Shown: positions 1 through 9,521 of the stretch, in pieces
Position numbering within the stretch: position 1 is the first letter of the stretch
How the letters are laid out: every line of letters begins with the position of its first letter
Assembly: GCA_001792895.1 (NCBI GenBank)
Contig: MARA01000021.1
Coordinates: 62,001 to 126,000 of the forward strand
Source of the DNA: Lentinus brumalis
Taxonomy: Eukaryota; Basidiomycota; Agaricomycetes; Polyporales; Polyporaceae
DNA: 64,000 nt
Reading direction: 5' to 3'
Made by a program: the position numbers and the translations under genes
The notes under the pieces: model-generated
What the model saw: the letters and a program-made list of their open reading frames with translations, nothing else
Database searches by the model: none
Told to the model about the DNA's origin: nothing

Positions 1-334
1 CAGTATCCAATCACAGCAAGCCTTTGGCAGTTTTGGTAGCTCTGGCCTGTTTCATGAATCCCGCATTGTTCCTGGTCCGTCGCTTACTGTTCATTTCATT
101 GTGGGCCTGAGACTTATCATGTACCTCAGGCAGAAGCAATAGGGATCCGTGTGCTGCCCATTGACACGCTGGGGCTCGATCAGTGCGTCGGAGTCCTGGG
201 TTCCCAGACTTTGGAGGGCTCGGCCAGGTAAATTCGGAGCTGCCTCTGTTACTCATTGCTAGCATTCTCACCAAGGCAATCCAGGAGTAGTGCGTGTCTG
301 CTTGTCTACCCGCTGATCCCCCTTTCCGAAACAG

Positions 335-1278
335 TATCCGCACAGCATATCTCGCCACAACCATTACGGCTAGCGTAGGCGACATCATAACATGCTATGT
401 GGTCATTGTCAAGCTTGCACCCCCTCCCACCCAAGCTCGCGTGGAAAGGTCTCTCTCAGATGTGCTTTATTGGGATGGTGAGCTTATATGGCTGCGTGCG
501 ATCCCGTGTTCTGATCGTGCATTGTTATATGTAGCGGTGATGGGTCTATTGTTCGTAAACGCTGCTCTGTACTATACGCAGCGGCTGACACCTCGCCATC
601 CCCCAGGACGCTGGCTGCGAACATGCTGGTCAATCTCGTCCTGGTTATCATCTACGATAAGGTCTACAATAATCCGACCGCAATTCTTTTCTTCCGGGCA
701 TGGGCGATTTTTTACCCCGTGTAAGTACTTACATGTCCTCTGCACCGTTATACCTCTTGCCGAGCTGCTAAAATGCACTCTAAATATGCAGGGTTGGGTC
801 AATCAGTATCACGCACCTCCTTCCCGAGCTGCAAGAGGTCAGCAGATATCCGACTGTCGTCCTGAGCCTGGACGACTCCTCGCTGCATTCCTCGGACACG
901 TTATCTGTCACCTCGTCCATGGCCTTCAGAGACCCGCCGGAGTCCTCCGACGATGAGCTCGACATACTCGACGTCCCCCGCGTTCGTCCTCCGGCGGCAC
1001 ATGACCCCGAGTCTCCTGAGTGCAGGAGAGACGCATCGCCCTCTCGGCCAGATCCATTTCCTGTGCGAGTTGACCCAGAGACGGGCTCGGTGGCCTTCGA
1101 CTGCTCCTCCCGTCGAGATTGGAAAGCCGAACTCGGAGAGGCATCATTCCCAGCTCAGTATAATTGGGACAATGGCCCCTTTCCGAGTGCTAGAACTCGG
1201 TCTTACTCCCCATCGTTCTATGCGGGGGATTCGGTGTCCACTTTGGACGGCGTGGAATTGGTGGTGGAATATCGGTGA
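335..1278 (+). CDS. DUF6533-like multi-pass membrane protein, 5' part unresolved
   Basis: Only the C-terminal half can be read. One exon (335-477) encodes a membrane segment with LATTITASVGDIITCYVV that aligns in position with the helix before 'LLLRDG' in the DUF6533 proteins further right; here that motif reads 'DVLYWDG'. After one or two introns a further segment (MLVNLVLVIIYD ... ILFFRAWAIFYPV) ends at a donor at 721. The last exon (792-1278) starts SISITHLLPELQEV, matching 'SRFMLDLRGL' of the other copies, and continues as an acidic, serine-rich tail to the stop at 1276-1278. I could not place the N-terminal DUF6533 domain; it may lie left of the window or in poorly readable exons before 335. 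The join between 478 and about 600 is uncertain: an intron 478-580 keeps frame. The function of the family is unknown. Confidence 0.5.
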
Positions 1279-1479
1279 CTTTCAACATGTGGAGCGCATC
1301 CGAAGAGTGCGTTCTGTCGTCTGGGACTCGACGTCGTCGGACTGACAACGTATGCTTACACAGTCACGCTCGAGTCTTCAGTACACCCCTTGCGACGTGA
1401 TTGCACTAGGTTTCTCAGCATCGATAGACCGTGTAATTAGGTAACACATATAGAGCACAAGCAGTCACGGCTAGATCCG

Positions 1480-3363
1480 TCATTTGCTATCTTCGCCTTC
1501 CCAACAGACATCCAGACCACTCTTCAGGAATTTCTCCACCATACCGAGATCCCCGTATATCGACTGACATCGGTCTAGATGGAGTACGCAAGGTCGCAAC
1601 CTATCGACCAACTCCGGCATACCCTCGACGAATTTCTCAGACAGCACCGAGCGCGCCAAGGTCACCGTTTGAAGTTCAGGAACGAAGCCCTCCGCCGAGT
1701 GCGCCCGTCTGCGCGCGATATATGACAGAACCTCCGGGTCGGTCGTCCCTTGCAGCACCAGAGTATTTAGTCGCGGTGTCGCGTGGAGGATCCGGACGAC
1801 CTCAGTGGACTGACGGAAGCCCTCGAGTTCGAGATGCCGTACGTTGCTGAGATAGGACTGCGCGATCATGAATGCGAGGAAGCTGTCGAAGGCACGTTCC
1901 ATGTCGTCGTCTTCGTGGATTGCCCGGGCGCCGAAGGTAACGCGGAAGCGCAGCGGCGCTGAGGGGCGCCATGTGTGCCCGCTCCCGCACGCTCTGCCGG
2001 CGATGCGCTGCCCGTAGCCCATCGACAGCGAGTCCATCCTCGCGAGTGCTGGTAGCGCACCAGGGGAGACCGTTGAAAAGAGAGCGCCGCCCGCTTGCAG
2101 CAGCAGCTTGTTCCACCTGGACCCAGCCCAGTGCCTCATGTTGGTCACGACGATGTCGATGGTCGATAGCGTATCCCGGGAGGTTAGGATGTTCTCGAGG
2201 ACCGTCCCTATGGTCTGCATGTACATGTCCAGACGTAAGCGACGTAGCGCCGTCAGCGGGGCCAGACTTGATCGCGACTTGCAAGCGCTGGGGAGGAGTA
2301 ACGCTTCCCAGGCAGACACAGGAGGATGTCGGAGAGCCAGGTCCTCGAGGTTCGGACACCCAGACAACAGGCGGTACAGGCCACCATCTCTGCTGGAATC
2401 CTCCTTCGAGTGCACTGGTGGGCTGTCGTACTCGATACAGAGTTTGCGGAGGTGGAGGAAGTAAGCAGAGATATGGGGCAGGCGGCAGTTAACGAACGTC
2501 ATCTCCCGGACGTTGACATAGGCCCCGCCATCCGGTATCGAAACACGATAGTCGGGCCAGGAGTGTGCGTTGCCAGCGTCGATGTAGAGCGTGAGCAGTG
2601 AAGGCCACGGCGGCGAGGAAAGATCCAGCCACTCTGCGTTCTGGGGTATAGGAAAGAGGTTGGTCACAGAGAGATGTCTGATCCGCGCCTGGTGCTCGAG
2701 AAAGAGCTCGCGTTTGCCTGGTTTTCTTCTCCCTGCATCGTCCACTTCTCCGTTCCAATCCCGGTGTTCTGCCAACCCATCCGGATGAAAGGTGAGGCAG
2801 TTCACAGTGACGTCGAGGTGCGACCCTAGGGAAGACAGCAGAGCGTAGCGAGTCTCTTCCGATGTCCTAGGAATGGTGAATGTGGTCCAGAAGGCGGACG
2901 ACGAGTGGCAGAGAGTGCGCCATCGCGAGCACGTGGCGGCGATTCGTGTTTTCCGTCGGGGACGGTCAGTCGCCTTGATGAAGATCGAAAGCAGGACCTC
3001 GTCCGGTAGAGTGTTGATATTGACGAGCGAGTTGCGTTCGCGGCAAAGGGCGGTCTTTACATTCATGAGGGCGGTGTTGAGTGTATGGATGACTTCGTCG
3101 ACCTGCATGATCGACGAGTCCAGTCGGCAGATTCCTTCGTGGTGAGATCTGCTATTGGGTCTGCAAGTATGTCGAGCAGTATGAGTTGTCAGATTCCGAA
3201 GGTTGCAGTGTGGTCGAAAGCTTAGGACTCACGTTTGTATCCTGACGCACGAGGAGTTGACTACCTGAGTCTCCAGGTCCTTTCCGCAACAGACCAAGCC
3301 AACTAAGAGAGCATTTAGGCCCTCAAACGAGATTGCCTCTCCCCTGGTGCAACAATGAGCCAT
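1480..3363 (-). CDS. F-box domain protein
   Basis: A 603-residue model from two exons: 3363-3233 (131 nt) and 3160-1480, with a 72-nt intron in phase 2. The F-box core is visible near residue 90 (INTLPDEVLLSIF, followed by the W of 'CSRWRTL'). The remainder has the irregular leucine-rich character usual in basidiomycete F-box proteins. Such proteins normally hand substrates to an SCF ubiquitin ligase through Skp1; the substrate cannot be inferred. The ATG at 3363 is preferred over the internal Met at 3108 because the 131-nt first exon splices in frame and has exactly the same length in the F-box gene at 21136. The two are probably old paralogs. Confidence 0.8.
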
Positions 3364-3863
3364 GCCGAACCGCTAGGCGAGGCTAGTGGGAGTCTTGATG
3401 TACAAATTAGAGCAAGTTGCGGCATCGGAGTCTGATCGTGAACGTCGTAGTTTTAAATGTGGCCAACCGGCAAAACCGGCATGTTTTCTCCGATAATGTA
3501 TTTGATCTCCGCCGCACTTTCAACGCTTTCGACCATCAAGTTACTGCTTGATTCTACAATCACAACTTCACCTACATGCTACATCGCCCCGTCAGCTTGT
3601 CTCAGATGTCAGACTTGCTGGGACATAGTTGCTACGCAGCCGTACTCACCTACCACGACGGAGACGCGCTCAACATCATCGGCGCACGACCAGTACTCGG
3701 GCTATGTATACAATCTGCCTGCCAGGCCGCATACCAGTGCAATGTCGACACTGCGAACGTCCGTCAGACGTCTGTAGCAACTTTTGACTGTGAACGCTCA
3801 TATTTGAAGCTCTGGAGTTGCTACGATGGGCCCCGAATGGCTAGCTGTAGAGGCGGTGCAAGA

Positions 3864-4207
3864 TAGGCTTGAATCGTTTAACAGGGGGGGTGCAGGCGAC
3901 CCCCCGTGGGAACGGCGGAGGCTGTCTGAGTCTGAATCCTGCCAGAGAGAGCGACGAGCGCCTGAGCAGAGCACAGCCGCTGGACGCGACGGGACCCATC
4001 CTCCTCCTCATAGCCGCAGCTCTAGCATCCAGGATATTACCAAAACTTCTGGGGGCATGGAGATAATTATACTTGAGGACTCCATAAGGTTTTCGGGACT
4101 AGCTCATGGCCATACACATGGTGAAGCTGTCGCTCTCCAGGTGCTTGAAACTCCGCTTTCTCACGGGGGGTCGCCTGCACCCCCCTGTTAAACGATTCCA
4201 GCCTCTA
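3864..4207. mobile_element. MITE-like element with about 50-bp terminal inverted repeats
   Basis: The left arm (about 3864-3917) and right arm (about 4153-4207) are near-perfect reverse complements sharing AATCGTTTAACAGGGGGG followed by TGCAGGCGACCCCCCGTG. Differences are a 7-G versus 6-G run and a few substitutions near the inner and outer ends. Each arm also contains its own hairpin (GGGGGG, 9 nt, CCCCCC). Both ends carry TA (3864-3865 and 4206-4207), compatible with a TA target duplication. TTAA also occurs symmetrically inside the arms (3878-3881, 4188-4191), so a TTAA-targeting origin is an alternative. No transposase is encoded. It sits between the F-box gene and a DUF6533 gene, upstream of both. 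Family assignment is not possible from sequence alone. Confidence 0.75.
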
Positions 4208-4989
4208 TTCGAAGAGGAACGACTGTCTTCCGCAACTTCGAACTAGAGGCTGGCTTGCGAGCCTAGTGCAAGACATGTACATAGGTCAGTCGCAGCAGGG
4301 GCCCTGTCTGTACAGCATTCCCGGACTTACGCCCGTCGTACCTACCGTCACCCACAGACCCTCACGGATATTCCCAGAGCACAGCAGGAAGAAGATACGC
4401 ACCATGAGCTCCAGAAGCCACGCGGATGCTGTAACGCTGCGACGGTGCCGGTGTTTTGTCCGTCCGACACCGATACCGTATGACTATTCCCAGTCCTTTC
4501 CCCGAGACTTGACAGACGTTGGGCGGTATTGCTCCCATATATCCCACGCACGTCTAGCTTGGAGATGTCGAGTCTCTCGCCCTTGAAGTTGTGTCCTCGT
4601 CCATAGATGCAACTGTCGTCCTTGCGATGCGTATGAGGCGCTACACTGCCTCCGAAGCCTCGACGCATGTGCGCTCGCCGCTGGTCTTCCATTCTGCATG
4701 ATGTTGATCTCGTGCGGCCCACAGTCGCACAGATCCTTTCGCGCGCCGACCTCGAGCGCTGCGATAACCTCCGCCACCCTTTGGCTCCGGGCGCGGAGCG
4801 CGCGCTGCGAGGCATCTGCCTGTCGATGGGGTTCCAAGAGCCGGAGAGCGAGAACGTGCCTCGTGTCGCTATATAATCGCTCGCTCACGGCGTAGTTCGG
4901 GTCGCAGCGCTGCCTCTGCATCCTCCTCCCGGGCTTCACTGTCGTCTGCGGAGACTCCTCCTCTAACCCCCGAGCAGGAGCTCATCAAA
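4208..4989. promoter_or_regulatory. Intergenic region with TATA box for the DUF6533 gene
   Basis: I find no convincing gene here; short reading frames on both strands lack homology cues and consistent splice structure. TATATAA at 4870-4876 lies 114 bp before the ATG at 4990 and is a plausible core promoter. Confidence 0.4.
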
Positions 4990-6857
4990 ATGGCCGACAT
5001 CTCTGACTTATCCCGGTTGTGAGTGTCTTTCGGGAGTGTGCGCGGTTATACAGCTGACGATATGTCTAGATCCGTTGAGAACTACTGCATTGTGGCGTCT
5101 ACAGGTAACTATCACATCCTGCTACCCCAGTATGCTGCTTGGTTGTTCACCATCGAGCCCAGCGTTGCTATGGTTTGACTTCGCCCTCACCTTCACGACC
5201 GAGGTCCGGCGCATCTGGCGACGAAAATTCACTGGCGCCACCGTCGTCTACCTATTCACCCGCTACACCGCGCTTATTGAACGCGTCTTCTTCGTCCTGG
5301 AAGTTTTGCTCTGGAACTCCACAGATGAGGTGAGACCGTTACCAGCCAGCCGAAGACACAATATTGATGTTGTGTCCTAGACGTGTGGCCGCATCGACCG
5401 AGTCGACGATATTCTCACGATAATCAACTACTTCGCCTTCGCCTGTGAGTGTCCGCAGCCGTACTCCGCCATATACAGTCCAACTGACATGAACTCCAGC
5501 GTTCACAATTCTGCGAGTGTTCGGTGTCTGGGGACGAGATTGGAAACCTCTCCTCCTAGTGATTCCCCTGACCCTCGTGAGGCCTGCTCTCTATATTGTG
5601 AGTTTGCGCAGGACCACCGTGTTCTATAAGGCTGATCGGCAAAACACGAAGGTCGAGACCTCGAACTATGTTCCTATACAATATGGGCCTCCGTGGGGAT
5701 GTGCCGAAGTCTACGGCTATTCCAACGAGATGCTTGCAAAGTACGCATTTGCCTTCGTGTCGAAGATCTATGTATCCTGCAATTGCTGACCGATCACGTA
5801 TTGCAGATGTGCGTCGTTGTTCTATAGCCTTCAAGCCTACCTGTCGGAGTCGTCGCTGACTCCTCTCATGGGACTGCTTAGTTTCCACCATCGCCAAGGC
5901 AGCAAGTATTGCAGCAGACGCGATCCTCATCGCGCTAACCTGGGTGAAGACGTTCGGGATCAACAAGGACTCGTCAAGGCTTGGTGTCCGGACCCCTCTG
6001 GCTACGTTGCTTCTTCGTGATGGTAGGTGATTTTGACAACTCCATATCTAACGCTTCCTAACTCGACATCCGCAGGTACTGCGTACTTTCTGTATGTACT
6101 TGGCAAACAACCCGCGTGGAAGCACGACTGACCAATACCCCGTGTCGCAGTATCCTGCTAGTCATCCAAGTTGTCACCATCGTGACCAGTCAAGTCGGAT
6201 CCGTAAGTGATCTCCTCCGTCTGCATCCTACAGCAGTTGCTTACCGAAGCCCAGTCTCTCACCGTCTGGCTTGTATGGCCATACTTTGACCAGGTGTACG
6301 TCCGCAGCCTTTCTCAACTGCCTGTGCTTGGCACGAGCTCAACTTCGCTACCAGCTTCACTGTGATCTTCCTATCACGCTTCATGCTCGACCTGCGTGGC
6401 CTTTACTTCTCCGAGCACGTCAACGCCGATGGGAACGCGACAGACACGACCACCCGCTCCGGCCGCGTGCTCTCGGACATCCGGTTCACGACGTCGAACA
6501 TCGTCGGCAACCTCGGTGCGACGCTCAGCACGACCCTCACCTACTCCGACTTCTCGACGACGTCTTCCGTCTCGTCGCATCCAGAAGAAGACACGCATGC
6601 ATCAGAGAAGGCAGGCCTTGGGCTGCCAGAGTGGTACAAGGACGAGGTCCCGCGGTATGCGAGCCATCCGTTCGAGGAGGGCATGATGTTCCCTATCTGG
6701 GTGGACGTTCCGCGCGTGACGGACGTCGAGCTGGGGGAGGTTCAGTCACCCATAAGCCCGGTAAGTTCACCTTGTTCACGTCGATTATGGGTTGCGAGAG
6801 TTCACGATGGCCGTCTTTGTCATGCAGGATTCTCCGCAGAGCCCGTCGGCGGTATGA
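4990..6857 (+). CDS. DUF6533 seven-helix membrane protein, copy 1
   Basis: A 389-residue model from 13 exons: 4990-5018, 5070-5104, 5163-5329, 5381-5444, 5500-5597, 5652-5740, 5807-5808, 5882-6022, 6076-6091, 6151-6202, 6255-6295, 6355-6760, 6828-6857. All phases agree. The N-terminus carries the DUF6533 signature (ENYCIVAST, then ALLWFDFALTFTTEVRRIW). Several hydrophobic helices follow, then the family's 'PLATLLLRDG' motif, the last helix (FTVIFLSRFMLDLRGL) and a hydrophilic tail of about 150 residues. The family (Pfam DUF6533, PF20151) is very numerous in mushrooms, membrane-embedded and of unknown function. Exon 7 is only two nucleotides long; without it the frame breaks. This copy has an intron (5445-5499) that copies 2 and 3 lack. 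Confidence 0.85.
5807..5808 (+). other. 2-nt microexon (AT) in DUF6533 copy 1
   Basis: Sequence reads TTGCAG|AT|GTGCGT. The upstream intron is 5741-5806 (66 nt) and the downstream one 5809-5881 (73 nt). The exon before ends in phase 2 and the exon after needs phase 1, so two bases must remain between them. The same layout occurs at 14879-14880 and 17375-17376. Confidence 0.75.
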
Positions 6858-7646
6858 CGAACTCTTGAAACGTGCGCTCACGTTGGACGCTGCTAGCTAC
6901 TGGATTCTCCGAACGAAGCTCAAAACTGTACTTACTGTATACCCCGAGACTCTCTCATCCTGTCTCGCCGCGTGCGCGTCTATGACCGGCAGAGGCCGCC
7001 GCTGTATGCTTGGTGGCAGCCGCTGCGCCTCAGTCTACTGCTAGCTCCATTGATCAGGTACGAAGAATGTCTAGAATTCTACTGACGTTTATGCGACTAT
7101 GAAGGATCATGAATCGGAGATGGTGAGGTGAGTACGACCTTCAAATCGTCCTGCCAGGTCAAATCCTCTTCGACGAAGCATTGAGTGAAACTGACGGCCA
7201 TAGGTCCCGAGTCTGTTGATAGGGATATTACTCATTCGACGGGGGTTCTACTTCTATCTGCAACGCCACAGCGGACGAGGACCGTCCAATCGAGAAACTG
7301 GTATTCCTGCAATCCCTACCACTACTCCCTGGTATCTCGCTACCCTCTGACCCCCGCTGACGACGCAAGGCAGGTTAATTAGGATACGCATGAGTCGGCG
7401 ATGAAACATGCTGCTGCGGCCATCAATCTGAGCTCTTCGGTACATGAAACTGATGTGGCCAAGACCCCCTGTTCCTGTCTAAGTACTCGGTTCTGACCAC
7501 CTCCCCCGCTGGTAGGATTCATTTGACCGACTCGTCTGACTCTCTGAGCTTCAGGCTCCTGTTCACGTATTTTGTGAGTATCGGACCTCTACGTAACAGC
7601 ACTGCCGAACTCACCATCATTCACAGTTCACAGGCCATCTACACTC
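6858..7646. other. Gene-poor interval
   Basis: About 790 bp between the end of the DUF6533 gene and the deaminase start. Short open frames are present but none has a convincing start, splice pattern or recognisable motif. It probably holds the 3' end of the first gene and the promoter and 5' leader of the second. Confidence 0.5.
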
Positions 7647-9038
7647 ATGCCTCACACCACGCCCCACCCCTCAATCCTCGCATTACTCGCAGAGGCACGC
7701 AGCGCTTCCCCAGTGCAGCTCGCGCGCAGCATGAAGCATGCCGTATATCCGGCGATCAGTGTCCCCTCCCCTGAAAGGAGTCGCTCGCAATTCGTCGAAG
7801 TGCGCATGCTCGACGCCCTGTCGACGCTGTGCTCGATGCATCCTCTGTGCGAATCTGTCGCCGTCTCCCTCGAGGCCGAGGCCGAAGGCTTCTTTGTACT
7901 CTTCGCCACCGCACAAGAGAGCGATGTGGAGGTGCGGAGTTTCATGGAAGATTGTTTCAATCATGTCCAGTCGCTCGCCGACAGTTACCAGGCTTATCGC
8001 TCTCGTGGCCCCGGTTTCGACATTAGCGAGGACCAGGTCTTCATGGCACGGAAGCGCGCCTTTGCGGTCTTGGTGCATAGGCGATGCTACAACAAGTTCC
8101 GCCAGGTCTTCAGGACAGGCGACTTCGAGACGTTTCGGCACACGCTGGCCCCGGCCTGCCGCGACGGGACCCCGCCCGCTGGACCCGCGGGGTTTTACCG
8201 TCTCACTCATCAGTGCTTGCAAGCCATCGAGAATCTGAGGAAGTTCACCGAGCCGGCATCTGCAGATGAGGTGGCCGAAGACGTGCTTTGGGAGATATTC
8301 CTTCTAGGGGATTGGATCTATTGGCGGTTGTTCGATTCGTCATTCAAACAATATCTCAACAATGTCGTCGGTACGTCAAACATGAGCGGTGGGCTGAAGA
8401 TCAAGCATATTCATGAAGTTTTTGCAGACAGTGCTGCTACGCGGATCCTAATCGCCGCGAGTTCTCTCGCGAGCTGCATCGTAAGCCTCATGACCGTCGC
8501 AGGGACTCGCACGATCCAGCGCGTCATCGCAAATACTGGCCGTGGAAGCTTGCGGGCACGATGGATCGACTCTTCCATGGTTCCCAGCATCATCTACAGA
8601 TTTGAAGACCTCACTGCAAGTGACACCCCGACGCCGGCTGGCGACCCGTCTAAACCAAACCAAGGGACTTGTGCCCCCAACCCCGGCTCCATCCAAGCGC
8701 ACCCCGAAATCATCCTCGTGCAACACCTCGTCGACAGACACATCGTTGTCCGTCCTCACATCGCGCTGTCTCAGGCCGCCTGCCACGCATGCTGCGCCTA
8801 CATCGCGTCGGTGAACGCAGCCCACCACCGAGACTTTCGCATCCGCCATTGCAGCGGCACCATCCCTGCGACATGGGTGTGTCCTTCTGGCGACGATGCA
8901 TCCGCAGACGCCCTCGTCGCGCGACTTACGTTGGACTTAGGTGTGCTTAGGACTCAGCAAAGTGCTGGGACGCCCGAACCCGCCGGCCCCCAACGTGTCT
9001 ACAAGTTTTTTGACCTTAGTCGAGCATTGGACGCATGA
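7647..9038 (+). CDS. OTT_1508-like deaminase-fold protein
   Basis: A single-exon frame of 463 codons. Near the C-terminus it has the paired zinc motifs of the deaminase fold: H352-P-E354 (in QAHPEIILVQHL) and C379-x-x-C382 (CHACCAY), followed by a conserved-looking stretch 'RIRHCSGTIPATWVCPSG'. This layout matches the OTT_1508-like deaminases (PF14441), which bacteria use in polymorphic toxin systems and which fungi carry as expanded, uncharacterised families. In the cytidine-deaminase superfamily the His and the two Cys bind zinc and the Glu moves protons. The N-terminal 330 residues are helical-looking with no motif I recognise. The substrate is unknown. The ATG at 7647 is the first Met of the frame. 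No intron is visible, unlike its neighbours. Confidence 0.6.
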   Translation: MPHTTPHPSILALLAEARSASPVQLARSMKHAVYPAISVPSPERSRSQFVEVRMLDALSTLCSMHPLCESVAVSLEAEAEGFFVLFATAQESDVEVRSFMEDCFNHVQSLADSYQAYRSRGPGFDISEDQVFMARKRAFAVLVHRRCYNKFRQVFRTGDFETFRHTLAPACRDGTPPAGPAGFYRLTHQCLQAIENLRKFTEPASADEVAEDVLWEIFLLGDWIYWRLFDSSFKQYLNNVVGTSNMSGGLKIKHIHEVFADSAATRILIAASSLASCIVSLMTVAGTRTIQRVIANTGRGSLRARWIDSSMVPSIIYRFEDLTASDTPTPAGDPSKPNQGTCAPNPGSIQAHPEIILVQHLVDRHIVVRPHIALSQAACHACCAYIASVNAAHHRDFRIRHCSGTIPATWVCPSGDDASADALVARLTLDLGVLRTQQSAGTPEPAGPQRVYKFFDLSRALDA

Positions 9039-9123
9039 GGCAAAGAGTGGCGAAGCGGAAGTGGGAAGGGCCAACGCGCTGCATGTGTGGAGATACTGTT
9101 GTCACACGAGTAGAGTACAGTAG

Positions 9124-9343
9124 GGCGTCTTCCCCGTCGTCGGCGGGCGGAAAGTCGAGCAGCTCGAAGCGAACATCGAGGCGTCACTCTCTCCGAGGAC
9201 CAGATCAAGTTCTTAGAGAGTGCGCTGCCGTTCGATCCGGGATTCCCCCACTCGTTCCGCGTGAGTATCCTCTCCAAGCTATAACTACGCGACTGACCCG
9301 GGATTAACTGTCACACAGGGCGACGGATCTGAACCTCATCAGG
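9124..9343 (+). pseudogene. Decayed 3' fragment of an aldo-keto reductase
   Basis: This stretch matches the 3' end of the reductase gene at 23207-24783: [19 protein letters not shown], then (after a frame change) [18 protein letters not shown], then a relic of the last intron and GDGSEPHQ. Relative to the intact gene a 7-nt block is missing after 'GAGGCG' (about 9182), which breaks the frame. The intron donor and acceptor of the parent are still recognisable. No 5' part is present, so it is a truncated duplicate rather than a gene. Confidence 0.8.
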
Positions 9344-9521
9344 CTGCCTCGAGGGCAATAAACGAGGATAGAAAGAATAGAAGAAGACCTGTGACCGCTG
9401 CCCATTTGTATTGTAGTCAGGATGAGTCGTCTCGAGAGAGGAGGCTTGTACAGTGGTATGCGCAACGAACCACGATGTCTTGTTCATGCAACCCGAATGC
9501 ACCCGTGGCCCGCCTCGGAGT

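Noticed and set aside
3826..4191. Open frame of 121 codons across the MITE
   Set aside because: It is dictated by the inverted repeats, has no protein-like motif and would start outside the element.
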